NCBI RefSeq assembly: GCF_008728515.1
Contig: NC_044995.1
Coordinates: 9,931,104-9,995,103 of the forward strand
Reading direction: 5' to 3'
Length of the DNA: 64,000 nucleotides
Source of the DNA: Papio anubis
Lineage: Eukaryota; Chordata; Mammalia; Primates; Cercopithecidae
Below the pieces are notes generated by a model. That model made no database searches. It was not told where the DNA came from and saw only the letters and a program-made list of their open reading frames with translations. Positions 1-10,574 of this stretch are shown in pieces (position 1 is the stretch's first letter; each line of letters starts with the position of its first letter). The position numbers and the translations under genes were made by a program.

Positions 1-206
1 TTCACCATGTTGGCCAGGCTGGTCTTGAACTCCTAACCTCAAGCGATCCACCTGCCTCTGCCTCCCAAAGTGCTGGGATTACAAATGTCAGCCACCGTGC
101 CCAGCCTGGCTTTTTTTTTTTTTTTTGGAGATGGGGTTCTCACCATGCTGCCTAGGTAGATTTCAAACTCCTGGGCTCAAGCGATCCATCTGCCTCACAA
201 TCCCAA
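1..206 (-). mobile_element. Two partial Alu elements
   Basis: The first (1-108) is the right end of an antisense Alu cut by the window edge, ending in the usual 'gccaccgtgcccagcc'. The second (109-206) is a short Alu monomer-like piece that begins with a T-run. Confidence 0.85.
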
Positions 207-345
207 ACTGACCTCATTTTCACTTAATCACTCCTTCAAAGACCCTATCTCCAAATACAATCACATTCTGAGGTACCAGAGGTTAGGACGCCAACTTACA
301 AATTTTTGAAGGAGGATGTAGTTCAGTTCATAATAGCAGTGATGA
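206..345 (-). mobile_element. MaLR-type LTR fragment
   Basis: The words 'accctatctccaaatacaat', 'cacattctgaggta' and 'ggttaggacgccaac' are the reverse complement of the MaLR-like LTR seen at 6992-7432. It is an old non-coding LTR fragment. The subfamily is not assigned. Confidence 0.55.
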
Positions 346-410
346 GCTTTATGGCTTCTGAAAACGACATACTTCCCCAGGTGAATTCATCTCTTGGTGG
401 TTTTGTTTGT

Positions 411-980
411 TTGTTCTGAGACAAAGTCTCACTCTGTCTCCCAGGCTGCAGTGCAGTGGCATGATCTTGGCTCACTGTAACCTCCACCTCCCGGGTTCAA
501 GCAATTATCCTGCCTCACCCTCCCGAGTAGCTGGGATTACTGGCACCCACCACCATGACCGGCTAATTTTTGTGTTTTCAGTAGAGATATATTGGCCAGG
601 TTCAGTAGAGATATATATCGCCATATTGGCCAGTCTGGTCTGGAACTCCTGACCTCACTTGGTCTCCCAAAGTGGTTTTTTTTTTTTTTTGAGACAGGAC
701 TCGCTCTATCACCCAGGCTGTAGTGCAGTGGTGCCATCTCAGCTCACTGCAAGCTCCACCTCCCAGGTTCACGCCATTCTCCTGCCTCAGCCTCCCAAGT
801 AGCTGGAACTACAGGCCCCCTCCACCAGGCCCGGCTAATTTTTTGATTTTTTGTGTTTTTAGTAGAAACGGGGTTTCACCATGTTAGCCAGGATGGTCTC
901 AATCTCCTGACCTCGTGGTCCTCCCGCCTCAGCCTCCCAAAGTGCTGGGATTACCGGCGTGAGCCACCACGCCTGGCCCC
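411..980 (-). mobile_element. Two antisense Alu elements in tandem
   Basis: The first copy spans about 411-675 and has an internal duplication of an 'agtagagatata' segment near 579-620. The second runs from a T-run at 677 to 'cacgcctggcc' at 979. Reading frames at 407-652 and 853-1209 are only Alu translation. Confidence 0.9.
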
Positions 981-1973
981 AAAGTGCTTTCAAAGTCTTA
1001 ATTCAAAACTATGGCACAATCCCACCTCACTGCTCAGAACCCAGGGAGCACTGGGTTTGGTTAATTCCTTCTTCCACACCCAGAGTAAGTTTTCTCAGCT
1101 CCATTCCCCAAATGACGCTGACTTGGGGCAGGGGAAGAATGCTTTGGTAGCTCAGGGGAAAGGACTGTGGAGTTCCTGCCTTTCCCCTTCCAGGATCCAA
1201 GGGTGCTAGAGACCTTTCTGTGTTCCTGGTCAGAAGTGAGGAGGTAGAAAGACCAGGAGCCACAGCTCTTAGTCATCTCACAGGCAAGAAACATCCAACA
1301 GAGGCCAGCTTCTGTGGGGCACACTGGACCACATCATTTTTGCCAGTGTCCTGGAATAAGGAAGTGAAGGAAGGCAGACCGTGGGGCTCCTCCCTACCAT
1401 GCTCATCGGGGTACCCAGGTGAGGGGTGAAGTTGTCCTAAAGGCTTCCCAGAACTCACACACACGTGTCCCCACCTCTCCCTTCCTTGATCAGGTCTCCA
1501 TTTTAGGTATTTACTGCTCATCTTATGCTATTGTTAAAGTCGAAGCTGAGGGGTGAAACCACAGCAGAAAGCAAGGAACGCTCAACCCCAGATCACAGAG
1601 GAAGAGGTGGACAGAGAGCATGGTTCCGCCCATTTGCAGCCATTTCTGGGCCTCTAGGCTCTGGCGGCTCCTGGGATCGCTGTCCTCGGTGCTGAATACA
1701 CATTTGTTAGGGGCGCACCTGACAAGTTTGTCATTCTCAGGGAAAACCCAGTTTCTTGGTGCTGAGAAGAAACCATGGCACAGCCCTTCTCAGTTCTCCA
1801 GCAACCCTGGACTCTGCAGGAGAACAGAGAGACTCCCTACATTTGTTTCTATGAGAGAAGGGAAGGCTGGAGCAGGGAGTGGGGGAAATCTCTGCAGTCC
1901 TCTCGGAAAGCAAACCCTTCCACATCTGTGATCCCATGCGATTTAGCAGAGCCCTGGGTTAAAACTAGGCCAT
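981..1973. other. Single-copy intergenic DNA
   Basis: I recognise no gene or repeat family here. Short open frames occur on both strands but show no domain, no splice structure and no codon bias. Confidence 0.5.
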
Positions 1974-2272
1974 TGCTGGGTGTGGTGGCTCACGCCTGTA
2001 ATCCCAGTACTTTGGGAGGCCGAGGTGGGCAGATCACAAGGTCAGAAGATCGAGACCATCCTGGCTAATACCGTGAAACCCCGTCTCTACTAAAAATACA
2101 AAAAATTAGCCGGGTGTGGCGGTGGGCACCTGTAGTCCCAGCTGCTGGGGAGGCTGAGGCAGGAGAATGGCATAAACCCAGGAGGCGGAGCTTGCAGTGA
2201 GCCAAGATGGCGCCACTGCACTCCAGCCTGGGTGACAGAGCGAGACTCCATCTCAAAAAAAAAAAAAAAACT
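1974..2272 (+). mobile_element. Alu element (AluY-like)
   Basis: A full-length sense Alu: 'ggctcacgcctgtaatccc' at the left, an internal A-rich linker and a terminal A-run ending at about 2270. Confidence 0.92.
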
Positions 2273-2289
2273 AGGCCATGATGACGCTT

Positions 2290-3000
2290 AGTGACACAAA
2301 CATCTGATAAAAGAGCTGTACCCTTTATATTTTCAAAGGCTTCCTACAAATTAAGGGAGGCAGAAGACCCATTTAATGGGCAATGGACTTGAAGAGATGT
2401 TTTACCAAGAAGGATATCCAAATGGCCACACACACACACACACACACACAAATGGGAAGGTGTTCAACTTCATTAGTCATTATGGAAATTAAACCACAAG
2501 GAAGTATCAAAACACTGCAGCAGCAGAACTAAAATGGAAAAGACGAACAACCAACTATTTGCAAGTATATGGGGCAAATGAAGCTTCCTCACATTGCTGG
2601 CAGGATGGTAACCTGGGAAGCTGCTTTGAGAAATGGTTTGTCAGTAACTATGAAAGCTAAAGGTACATATATCATCACTGAGCAATTCCACTGCTAGGCA
2701 GACACCTGAGAGAAAGAACTTTCCGTGTGCTCCAAAAGACATGGACAGAAATGTTCATGGTAGCTTTATTTATAGGAGCCCAAAACTAGAAATACAAAAT
2801 GTTCATGAAGAGAGGGATGAAACAATACATTGCAATACATTCATATGATAAATACTACACAGTAATAAAAATAAAAACACACAGCATGGATCCACACTTC
2901 ATCCACAGTGTTGAGTGAAGAAAGCCAGGATCAAATAACTATATACTGTATAATTCCCCTTAGAGAAGGTTCAAGGACAGACTACACTAATTTACGGTGA
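2290..3000 (+). mobile_element. L1 (old, L1M-type) 3' end
   Basis: This carries L1 ORF2/3' UTR wording such as 'caatggacttgaagagatg', 'attccactgctaggcagac', 'ttcatggtagctttattta' and 'acagtaataaaaataaaaac', with many stops. A (CA)n tract lies at about 2428-2451. Confidence 0.85.
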
Positions 3001-3019
3001 TAAAGATCAGGAGACTGGC

Positions 3020-4238
3020 CACTCTTTTTTTTTTTTTTTTTTTTTTTTTTTGAGACAGAGTCTCGCTCTGTTGCCCAGACTGGAGTGCAGTGACATGATC
3101 TTGGCTCACTGCAACCTCCATCTCCCAGGTTCAAGCTATTCTCCTGCCTCAGCCTCCTGAGTAGCTGGGACTACAGGCATGTGGCACCACACTCAGCTAA
3201 TTTTTTTTTGTATTTTTGGTAGAGACGGGGTTTCACCATGTCAGCCAGGGATGGTCTCAATCTCCTGACCTTGTGATCCGCCCGCCTCAGCCTCCCAAAG
3301 TGCTGGGATTACAGGCGTGAGCCACCGCGCCCGGCCCACTCTTGGGGAAGGCGGGTACAAACTGGAGAGGAGGCAGGAGAACCTGCTAAGATGCAGAAAA
3401 TTTATTTTTGAGACGGAGTTTTGCTCTTGTTGCCCAGGCTGGAGTGCAGTGGTGTGATCTCGGCTCACCACAACCTCCGCCTCCTGGGTTCAAGTGATTC
3501 TACAAGTATGTGCCACCACACCCGGCTAGTTATATATTTTTAGTAGAGACGGGGTTTCTCCATGTTGGTCAGGCTGGTCTCCAACTCCCTACCTCAGGTG
3601 ATCCGCCCGCCGTGGCCTCCCAAAGTGCTGGGATTGCAGGCGTAAGCCACCGCACCAGGCTATTTGAGACAGAGTCTCACTTTGTCACCCAGGCTAGAGT
3701 GCAATGGCACGATCTAGGCTCACTGAAACCTCTAGTTCCCGAATTGAAGCGATTCTCCTGCCTCAGGCTCTCGAGTAGCTGAGATTACAGTCGTGTGCCA
3801 CCATGCCTGGCTAATTTTTGTATTTTTAGTAGAGATGGGGTTGCATCATGTTGTCCAGGCTGGTCTTGAACTCCTGACCTGGTGATCTGCCTGCCTTGGC
3901 CTCCCAAAGTGCTGGGATTACAGGCGTGAGCCACCATGCCTGGCTATTTATTTTTGGAGACGGAGTTTTGCTCTGGTCACCCAGGCTGGAGTGCAGTGGC
4001 GCGATCTTGGCTCACTGCAACCTCCACCTCCCGTGTTCAAGCGATTCTCCTGCCTCAGTCTCCTGAGTAGCTGTGATTACAGGCATGCACCACCACATCC
4101 AGCTAATTTTCTTGTATTTTTAGTAGAGACAGGGTTTCATCATGTTGGCCAGGCTGGTCTTGAGCTCCTGACCTCAGGTCATCTGCCCACCTTGGCCTCC
4201 CAAAGTGCAGGGATTACAGGCGTGAGCCACCGCACCTT
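3020..4238 (-). mobile_element. Cluster of four antisense Alu elements
   Basis: The copies lie at about 3024-3336, 3402-3660, 3661-3945 and 3946-4238, each starting with 'gagac(a/g)gagt' after a T-rich stretch and ending in 'gccacc(g/a)...'. The last one abuts and truncates the fibronectin-like relic that begins at 4239. Confidence 0.9.
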
Positions 4239-4460
4239 TCAGCCCACACAATGAAGGTTTATGAAGCCCCAGATTCCAGGGCCTCCACCACGACTCCCTC
4301 TCTGCCACATTTCTGGTCCCACTGGGGACTGTGGTCCCTGCCCACTGGACCCAGTAGGTGTAGGTGTGGGGGTCTGGGCCCAGCGGGGATATACACCATA
4401 GTGTCACAGAACTCGGGGTCTAAGCCTGTATCCTCAGATCCACGACCTGACCGGGCAAGG
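4239..4460 (-). pseudogene. PTPRH-like FNIII exon relic, copy 3
   Basis: The minus-strand translation contains GPDPHTYTYWVQWAGTTV, the B/C-strand wording of PTPRH fibronectin type III repeats. It continues as GTRNVAERES and needs a frame change to go on as VVEALESGAS before a stop. The exon body is cut at its 3' side by the Alu ending at 4238. It has no open frame across the domain, so it is a dead exon copy. Assignment to PTPRH rests on the remembered human protein and on synteny, because PTPRH is the next gene leftward in human. Confidence 0.6.
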
Positions 4461-5093
4461 AAAGGAAGGGAAGGGGGTCAGGGTTCCTGCAGGAAGGTTC
4501 TCTGAGTGGCCTTAAACAGACCCAGTTGTCTCTTACTTGTAGTTCTCAAAAGTAACTGTAGAATGTGCTGGGAATGCAACACCCCGAGATATGGAGGGAC
4601 CGGCCAGGCAGCCTGGGCTCCATTCCTGCCTACCCTAGAGACAGAATGCCCCTCAGTGCTTGAGCCCAGTGACTCAGGTTTCACCCAGAGTAGAAAACCC
4701 AGGGCTGGGTACTTTTTGGGGTCCCTCAACTGCCATACAAGTGAGACACACACAATTGTGACCCTATCCTGCCTACACCACTTTCCTAAGCCTTGGGGGA
4801 TCAGCTCACAATGGATCCTGTCCCTTGCTGCCCATCTGTGAGGAACAAGCCCACTTCATGTAACTTTTTGCATGTGTGGCGTTCTGTCTCATCGGGCTCT
4901 GGTAAGTTGGTAACCGGTGCACAGGGAACCTGCTTCACAGACCACACGCCATAGTCCCCGGGCCTCCAGAGCCAAGGGAAGCATCCCCTCCTTCCCACAG
5001 CCCTTCTTGTTATGGAGGCATGCACCCTATCAGTGGAGCCCAGAAGCCAGAGGCCTCCTACTCCCCAAGCCCGGGGTGCTCTCGCCCCTCTCA
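4461..5093. other. Unassigned DNA between FNIII relics
   Basis: This is presumably old intron or intergenic sequence belonging to the duplicated PTPRH-like block. Frames on both strands are short and I recognise none of them. Confidence 0.4.
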
Positions 5094-5315
5094 CCTGTGG
5101 CCTCTGTGAGCATCTGGCCGGGGCTGTTGACCTCATGCTACTGCGCCCACATGCTGGTCTCTGCAGTCAGGCCCTCCACAGGCACCCTGATGTCTGAGGA
5201 GTCACTGGCCCAGTGGAGCCAGTAGGGGCAGGTCTTGGGGTCTGGGCCTGTAGGGGCCTCAGGGTGAGGGAGCTGGTGGTCTGAGCCTGCGTGACCAGGC
5301 CAGGGACTAGTTTGG
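5094..5315 (-). pseudogene. PTPRH-like FNIII exon relic, copy 2
   Basis: The minus-strand translation reads GPDPKTCPYWLHWASDSSDI then RVPVEGLTAETS, the expected order of an FNIII repeat. An in-frame TAG follows within a few codons, and the usual LSW segment upstream is shortened. A donor-like CAG/gtgaga lies at about 5095. It is therefore a relic exon with splice-like edges but a broken frame. Confidence 0.6.
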
Positions 5316-5397
5316 GAATGTGGAAGAAGAGTCATTTGATGGTTTGTTTGTGGCTCTAATCATGAGAATAAAGTGCACAGCCTGGCACATTTTACAA

Positions 5398-5450
5398 ATG
5401 TGCAAACACACACACGCACGTGCACACACAGGCACACACACGCACATGTT
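5398..5450. repeat. (CA)n-rich microsatellite
   Basis: An imperfect CA/CACG tract lies just downstream of FNIII relic copy 1. Confidence 0.85.
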
Positions 5451-5480
5451 GCTGGGCAGTGGACAGGTGGCCACTCTGAC

Positions 5481-5760
5481 CTGTGGATGTGCTCAGGACG
5501 TCCCTGGGGCCACCAATTCCTTTATTCTCGGGCCACACAGAGAAGGTGTAGAGGGTCTCAGGCTGAAGTCCCTCCACCCCTAGCCAGCAGTCTGACGTGC
5601 TTATGTTCCTGCTGGCCATGCCCGCCCCCGGACCCAGTAGATGGAAGTCTGCAGGTCTGGGTCCTTGGGGCTGCCCAGCTCAGGGTGATGGAGCTGGAGG
5701 TCCGAGCCTCCGCACTCAGGATTCTGACTGCCTTGGGGGCTGAGACGTGGGGAGAAAGCT
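5481..5760 (-). pseudogene. PTPRH-like FNIII exon relic, copy 1
   Basis: An acceptor-like 'ttcaccacag' precedes 5760 and a donor-like CAG/gtcaga follows 5481, so both exon edges survive. The start reads APKAVRILSAEARTSSSITL then SWAAP, a clear FNIII A/B-strand region. The second half reads GVEGLQPETLYTFSVWPENK in a different frame. The 280-bp length is not the roughly 267 bp I would expect for one 89-residue repeat, which agrees with frameshifting indels. This is the best preserved of the relic copies. It could be a real alternative PTPRH exon only if the frame breaks are sequence errors. Confidence 0.65.
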
Positions 5761-5939
5761 CTGTGGTGAACAGAAGAGGGAATCCCACGGCCCTTCCTAG
5801 ACGTGCAGGATGGAGGCTGATGGGGTCACTAACCTGCTGCTGTGGCCTCTGTCGTCCAGAGGGTCTGGGGAGGGACCAGACAGGGAATCAGACCCAGGGG
5901 TGGTCTGACCTGCAGGATCAGAATGAAGGCTGCTGAGTC

Positions 5940-6060
5940 CCACCCCACCTCATCCCCACCAGCCACCCTGACTTGAGAGGGAAGAGGAGACGGCGTTTTG
6001 CCCCTTGCCCCAGGTCTGGGTCCTGGCAGGGCTGGAAGGAGCCTGAGGGGGATGTGCACA
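5940..6060 (-). pseudogene. Possible fourth FNIII relic
   Basis: A short minus-strand stretch repeats the 'aggacccagacctg' wording found in relic copy 1 (the GPDP turn of the FNIII repeat). No more of the domain can be seen, so this is a weak call. Confidence 0.3.
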
Positions 6061-6570
6061 GCACCTCTGAGAGAGCTCTGCTTTAGAGAAACACGAATCA
6101 GACTGTGAGAAAGCAGACCTTTGAAAAGTCAGACGAAAGGTCGTCCGGGGGCCAGAATCAGGGAGGAGGGACAGGATGCTGGGGCTGCGGGATGCTGACA
6201 GGAGGGCAGCGTCCTGTCGCTTTGGACAGCCATGTCTGCAGGCCCCATGCACCCCTGGAATCTGCACACCCAGAGCCCCGTCCCTCCAGCTGCACTTTCC
6301 TGTGGAATTTCCTCTTTCCCCGCCTTTCATCAGGTCTGAGTGGAGAGGAGGGTAGGAGATGAGGAGGAAGTGGAGGTTTCAAGCCTGAGTGCAATTCTTC
6401 AGATCCTCCTCACGCCTGACTCTTACTGAGGGAAATCCCTCAGCTTCCACTTCTCCTCACTCCAACTGTGGACTCCTGTCCTCACTTTCCTTCCTGGTCC
6501 CTGTCCTCCAGGATCCCCACCTTCCCTTCCCACCTCTGTACTCTCACATCCGAGAGTCCCGAAATACAGG
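6061..6570. other. Unassigned intergenic DNA
   Basis: GC-moderate single-copy sequence. I see no domain, repeat family or splice pattern. Confidence 0.4.
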
Positions 6571-6790
6571 TCCTGGATGGAGAAGTCGCCTCTCTGCTGT
6601 AAGAGTCTCTAAACGCTGACCATGGATGGAGAAGTCGCCTCTCTGCTGTAAGAGTTTTAAACGCTGACCATGGATGGAGAAGTCGCCTCTCTGCTGTAAG
6701 AGTCTCTAAACGCTGACCATGGATGGAGAAGTTGCCTCTCTGCTATGAGTTACTAAAAGCACATCATGGATGCAGAAGTCAAATAGGGTC
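6571..6790 (+). repeat. 49-bp minisatellite, about 4.5 copies
   Basis: The word 'ggatggagaagtcgcctctc' recurs at 6575, 6624, 6672 and 6721, with a decayed fifth start at 6768, giving periods of 49, 48, 49 and 47 bp. Each unit also holds 'tgctgtaagagtctctaaac'. It has no open frame and lies outside any recognised gene. Confidence 0.93.
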
Positions 6791-6814
6791 TTGGAGAGCA
6801 GCTTGGACCCTGTC

Positions 6815-6900
6815 AAGTATTCAGATGCAGAATCTGAGGACCAGAGAGGGACAGCAGCTTGCCAAGGTCACACAGCCTTGACAAGGAGCACAGCTGGGTT
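6815..6900 (+). mobile_element. MIR fragment
   Basis: The wording 'ctgaggaccagagaggga' followed by 'cttgccaaggtcacacag' is the conserved MIR core/3' region. Confidence 0.7.
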
Positions 6901-6991
6901 CCTCCTTCCCATTTGATTCCTACCCCCTTGCCACCCTCCCTCTTCATCCTCAAGCCTCCTACCCTTCTCCCGATACCGCATGTGACTGCAG

Positions 6992-7432
6992 CGGGTTGTG
7001 TCCCCTAAAAAGATATGTCCAAGTCCTAACCCCAGGTACCTATGCAGGTGACACTACTTACAAACAGGGTCTGCACACATACTTAAGGATCTTGAGATGG
7101 AATCACCCTGGGTTTACGGTGGGCCCTAAATCCAATGGCCTGTGTCCCTAGAAGGATGCAGACACAGAGGGAGGCTACCCGGTGAAGCCAGTCACGTGAA
7201 GATGGAGAGACACAGCCACAGGCCGAGGGAAGCCAGGGATTCCTGGGAGCCTCCAGAAGCCAAGAGGGCAAGGATGGATTCTTCCCGAGAGCCTTAAGAG
7301 GGAGCACGGGCAGGAAAATACCCTGATTTTAGACTTTGGGTCTCCAGAACTGCAGGAGAGTCCATTCATCTTGTTTCAAAGCATCTGGTTTGGGGTAATT
7401 TGTGACGGCAGCCCCAGGAAACTAACACAGAC
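6992..7432 (+). mobile_element. MaLR-type solo LTR
   Basis: The order of words is 'gttgtgtcccctaaaaagat', 'gtccaagtcctaacccc', 'gtgggccctaaatccaatgg', 'gtgaagatggagagac', 'gccagggattcctgggagc', 'tctccagaactgcagga' and a terminal 'ccccaggaaactaacac'. This is the standard order for mammalian MaLR-group LTRs. No internal viral genes are present. A related copy lies at 61193-61580. Confidence 0.7.
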
Positions 7433-7996
7433 CAAACAGTTCTCTTGGCTCAGTTCTGCACAATCCTCACTTTATCTCCTCAAATCCACTCCCACCAGAC
7501 GGCCAGGGAGGGTCCCACTGGGCACCAGGCCTGGTCCATGGGGAGTGACCAAGAACCGTTTGCTGTCATTAACCACGATGGTTAATCACAATGATCTTCC
7601 CCAAGGCCTCTCCCACAGTAACAGCAGCATCAATGGTTCCACACCCACTTTACTAAGACAAGGAAAACGGATTCAGAGCAGGAGCTGGGGGCGGGCAGAC
7701 TGTGGGGCCGACACAGAACACGGAGGCGGGCTGGTGGCTGGGAGGGCCACATGTGGGCCTGGCTGAGGAGCCAGGGATCTGGAGTCAGAACCTGGAGAAG
7801 GCAGCTGGAACCCAGCAGTGGACTTGGAATTCCGCAAATGGTCCTCAAACGTCTTCAGCTGGAAGCGGCGGCGGCGCCTGCAGACAGGCGTGAGGAAGCT
7901 TCGCTGCTGAGGGTATTTCTCAGGCTGGGCTGATCTGGGAGGCCCAGGTCTTTGCAAGAGGAGAGCGCCTGAATACCGGCCCTTCAAGCTCTCTAG
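7433..7996 (-). other. TMEM86B 3' UTR and downstream flank
   Basis: This lies directly after the TMEM86B stop codon. I see no canonical AATAAA on the minus strand. A variant AGTAAA (plus strand 'tttact' at 7649-7654) would give a 3' UTR of roughly 350-370 bases. This is inference only. Confidence 0.4.
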
Positions 7997-9555
7997 TCAG
8001 TCGGTCTTGGCCATCTGGCTCCTGAGGGCCGACAGTGTGATGAGGAGCTGGGCAGCGTAGTAGGTGGTCATGACCACCAGGCGGGCATGGGGCAGGGGCT
8101 GGACGAAGGTGTCCCAGGCCAGCATGCCATCAGAGAGTGTGAAGAGCAGCGCGCCCCAGCCGGCACTCCCGCCCCGGGCCAGGCCGCGCCACAGCATGGC
8201 CATCAGGATCAGCCCATAGGCTGCCACAGGCAGGCCCATATCTGGCTCAAGGTGCTGGAGCACAAGGCTGAGGTAGGGGCCAGAGGCCAGGATGATGAGC
8301 AGCAGCAGGCCAGGCTGCAGGGGAGAGAAGCCGAAGGCCCAGACGTAGAGAAGGTGGGTGGTGGCGAAGGCGGCCATGCCTGGTGGGAGAGGGGTGGGGT
8401 GCCAGTGAGGAAGGCCCATCCTGGGAATGGCCCCGAGGTCACCCCTCAGGGCCTAAAATAAGGGCCGTCCCAAAGCACCAGGCCCCACCCTGGCCAAGCC
8501 TCCTTGCAGGCCTCCCCACATGCAGTGTCCATCCTTGCTCTGCTCAGAACCGCCAGGAGGCCCCATCTTCTCTTGGCCTCCAAAGCCCCATGCCCTCCGG
8601 CTCACCAGCCACTCTGTCCAGTCACCCTGGCCTGCCCAGCCACAAGCACCTGGCACACCCCTGTCCCGGAGCCTTTGCACTTGCCCTTCCCCCACACAGG
8701 CACACAGCACCTTCTGCTCTGCCCAAATGTGACTTCCTCAGCGACACCTTCCTCAGCAACCCTGCTTCAAACTGCAGCACCCCCAGCGGGTCCTCACTGC
8801 CCTTGCCACCCCCAGCTACTGCCCTACACCGCCAGTCCCCATCCCTCGCTGGAGCGTGAGCTGCCTCGGTCACGGCTGCGCCCCCCACCGTGCCTCTGAC
8901 CACCGGAGCTCTCACAGGAGCCCTCTGCACCCCAGGCTCCCATCCAAGTGCTGAGGCCTCGCTCACACGGGTATCCGGAAGGCGTCACGGCAGCTTCCGC
9001 TCACCAGGGAGGAAGGCTCCAGGCCAGATGAGGCAGGCGTCCCCCACTGCCGAGCACAAGAGGGCTCCCTGGAGGAGCCGGCTGTAGCCCCCGCCCGGGC
9101 ACACGACCCACAGGAACCCGGCCAGGCCGAGGATGGGCAGGCACTTGACCAGGGCAGCGACCCAGGACGGCTGGTCCTCGGGAATCCAGAGGCAGAAGTA
9201 CACGCAGCAGGAGAGGATGAAGGGGCTCAGCCACCTGCAGACATCTGGGCGCTTTGGGGAATGGGGAGCTGCTGAGCCGAAACCCAGCCCAGCCCCCGTT
9301 CTTGGGACTGAGATCTTGTGGCTCCTGTCCCACCCCTACCCGGGACCCCAGCTGTACTGGCGGTACCCATTCAGGGACCAGGCTGCCAGAACCCAGCTTC
9401 CCAGGGTCCCAACCAACGCAAGGACAGCAGCTCCCAGACCCACCGGCTGCTGGGGTTCCAGGGGCCTGGCCCCCAGCCCCAGGCACACCTCGGAAGGCTC
9501 TCACCTGGGCTGAGCAGTGAGTCTTCAGGGTCTGCCCCGCTTTGCCAGCGTCCAT
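7997..9555 (-). CDS. TMEM86B: TMEM86B, lysoplasmalogenase (three coding exons)
   Basis: The coding sequence is complement(join(7997..8379,9005..9251,9505..9555)), 681 nt or 226 codons plus stop, the length I recall for human TMEM86B. Exon 1 encodes MDAGKAGQTLKTHCSAQ. Exon 2 starts RPDVCRWLSPFILS and ends FLPG. Exon 3 starts MAAFATTHLLYVWAFGFS and ends MAKTD. All introns are GT-AG (CAG/gtgaga, CCTG/gtgagc) and phases agree (0, then 1). The protein is a YhhN-family multipass membrane enzyme. It is known to hydrolyse the vinyl-ether bond of lysoplasmalogens to an aldehyde and a glycerophospho-base in ether-lipid turnover. Most of its length is hydrophobic, as expected for about eight membrane helices, for example LLLLIILASGPYLSLVL. 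No frameshift or truncation is seen. The gene lies 1.0 kb downstream of the PPP6R1 poly(A) site, in the same direction. Confidence 0.96.
8590..8790 (-). mobile_element. L2-like fragment in TMEM86B intron 2
   Basis: The words 'cctttgcacttgcccttccc', 'ctgctctgcccaaatgtgac' and 'ttcctcagcgacaccttcct' resemble the antisense 3' part of LINE L2. The remainder of this 625-bp intron is unassigned. Confidence 0.5.
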
Positions 9556-10574
9556 GCTGGCCTGATACCCCCAGAGTGACCTAATCTGGGAGCGAGTGGC
9601 TTCAGGGGGTGGAGGGGACGGCTCATGGTTACACGTTAACCCAAGGAGCGTCCTGTGGACTCTGTGACTGATAACAGGGCCCAGAGAGATGTTGTCCTCA
9701 CCCTGGGGACGGCCTTGCCTGGCACCCGCTGATAAAGCACTGTTGGCATCGGGGGTCCCTCTGCCCTGCCTGCTGGGACATGGTTTCCTTCCTCCTGTCT
9801 GCCTGGGGGGGGGTGAGGCCCACAAATGCCCGTCCCCTTGTCCTGGGCCCAATCAGCAGAGATGGAGTGCAGAATTCCAACGGCCACCCCTTCATGAAAG
9901 CGGGGGAGGGGCTGGCTGGCAGGAGCACCCCTGGAGGGATGGGAAGGTGAGTCCGCCCTTCACTTGCTGCCCTAGCCATCTCCCTCCCTGCTCCATGAAA
10001 CCTTCCCTCATTCTGCTCAACCCCACCAAGCCCTCATGGGCTCCACCACAAACACTGCTTCAATGGGTGACGAGGTGGGACCACCATGAATGCGGCAAAT
10101 AAGCACCCTCTCCTGTTAGCTGAGTGAGCCCCGGGTGACCTGCAAGCCGACTGCCATCCAAGTGAGGACACTGTCCTCATGGCCCAGTCCACACGCTCCG
10201 GTTTCCCAGCGCCGCTCACCCGTGCCACTCGCTGCACACCCAGCCTACATTTCCACCTTCCACCTGAAAGACTCATACCTACTGGGTGCCAGAGCCCAGC
10301 CTCAATGCTGGGCTTGGTTACTGGGGGTAAGTGCGGGCAGGAGCAGGGATGTGAGCACGTCGGTGGCTTCTATTCTCTGCCCACAGGTGGGGTAGGCCTG
10401 GTAGGAGCCCTCACAGCCAGCGCCTGGCCCAGCCTGGGGCCTCTGCAGCCTCAGGCCTCCCCCTGGCAGGACACAGTGTTGGGACAGACTGGGTCAGAAG
10501 CACCCCCAGCCTCTGAGGTGCAGGGATAACACAGGCTCCCCACCCCGCATCCCAGAACGTAAGGTCTGACCAGC
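9556..10574. other. TMEM86B 5' flank / PPP6R1 downstream interval
   Basis: About 1 kb between the TMEM86B start codon and the PPP6R1 poly(A) region. It must hold the TMEM86B 5' UTR and promoter, but I see no TATA box and no CpG island. A G-run lies at 9786-9795. No further gene is recognisable. Confidence 0.5.

Noticed and set aside
8383..8899. Overlapping plus-strand frames in TMEM86B intron 2
   Set aside because: They are Pro-rich composition frames, partly L2-like, with no domain or splice support.
9001..9852. 283-residue minus-strand open frame around TMEM86B
   Set aside because: It only reads through TMEM86B exon 1 into introns and 5' flank; the spliced frame explains the region.
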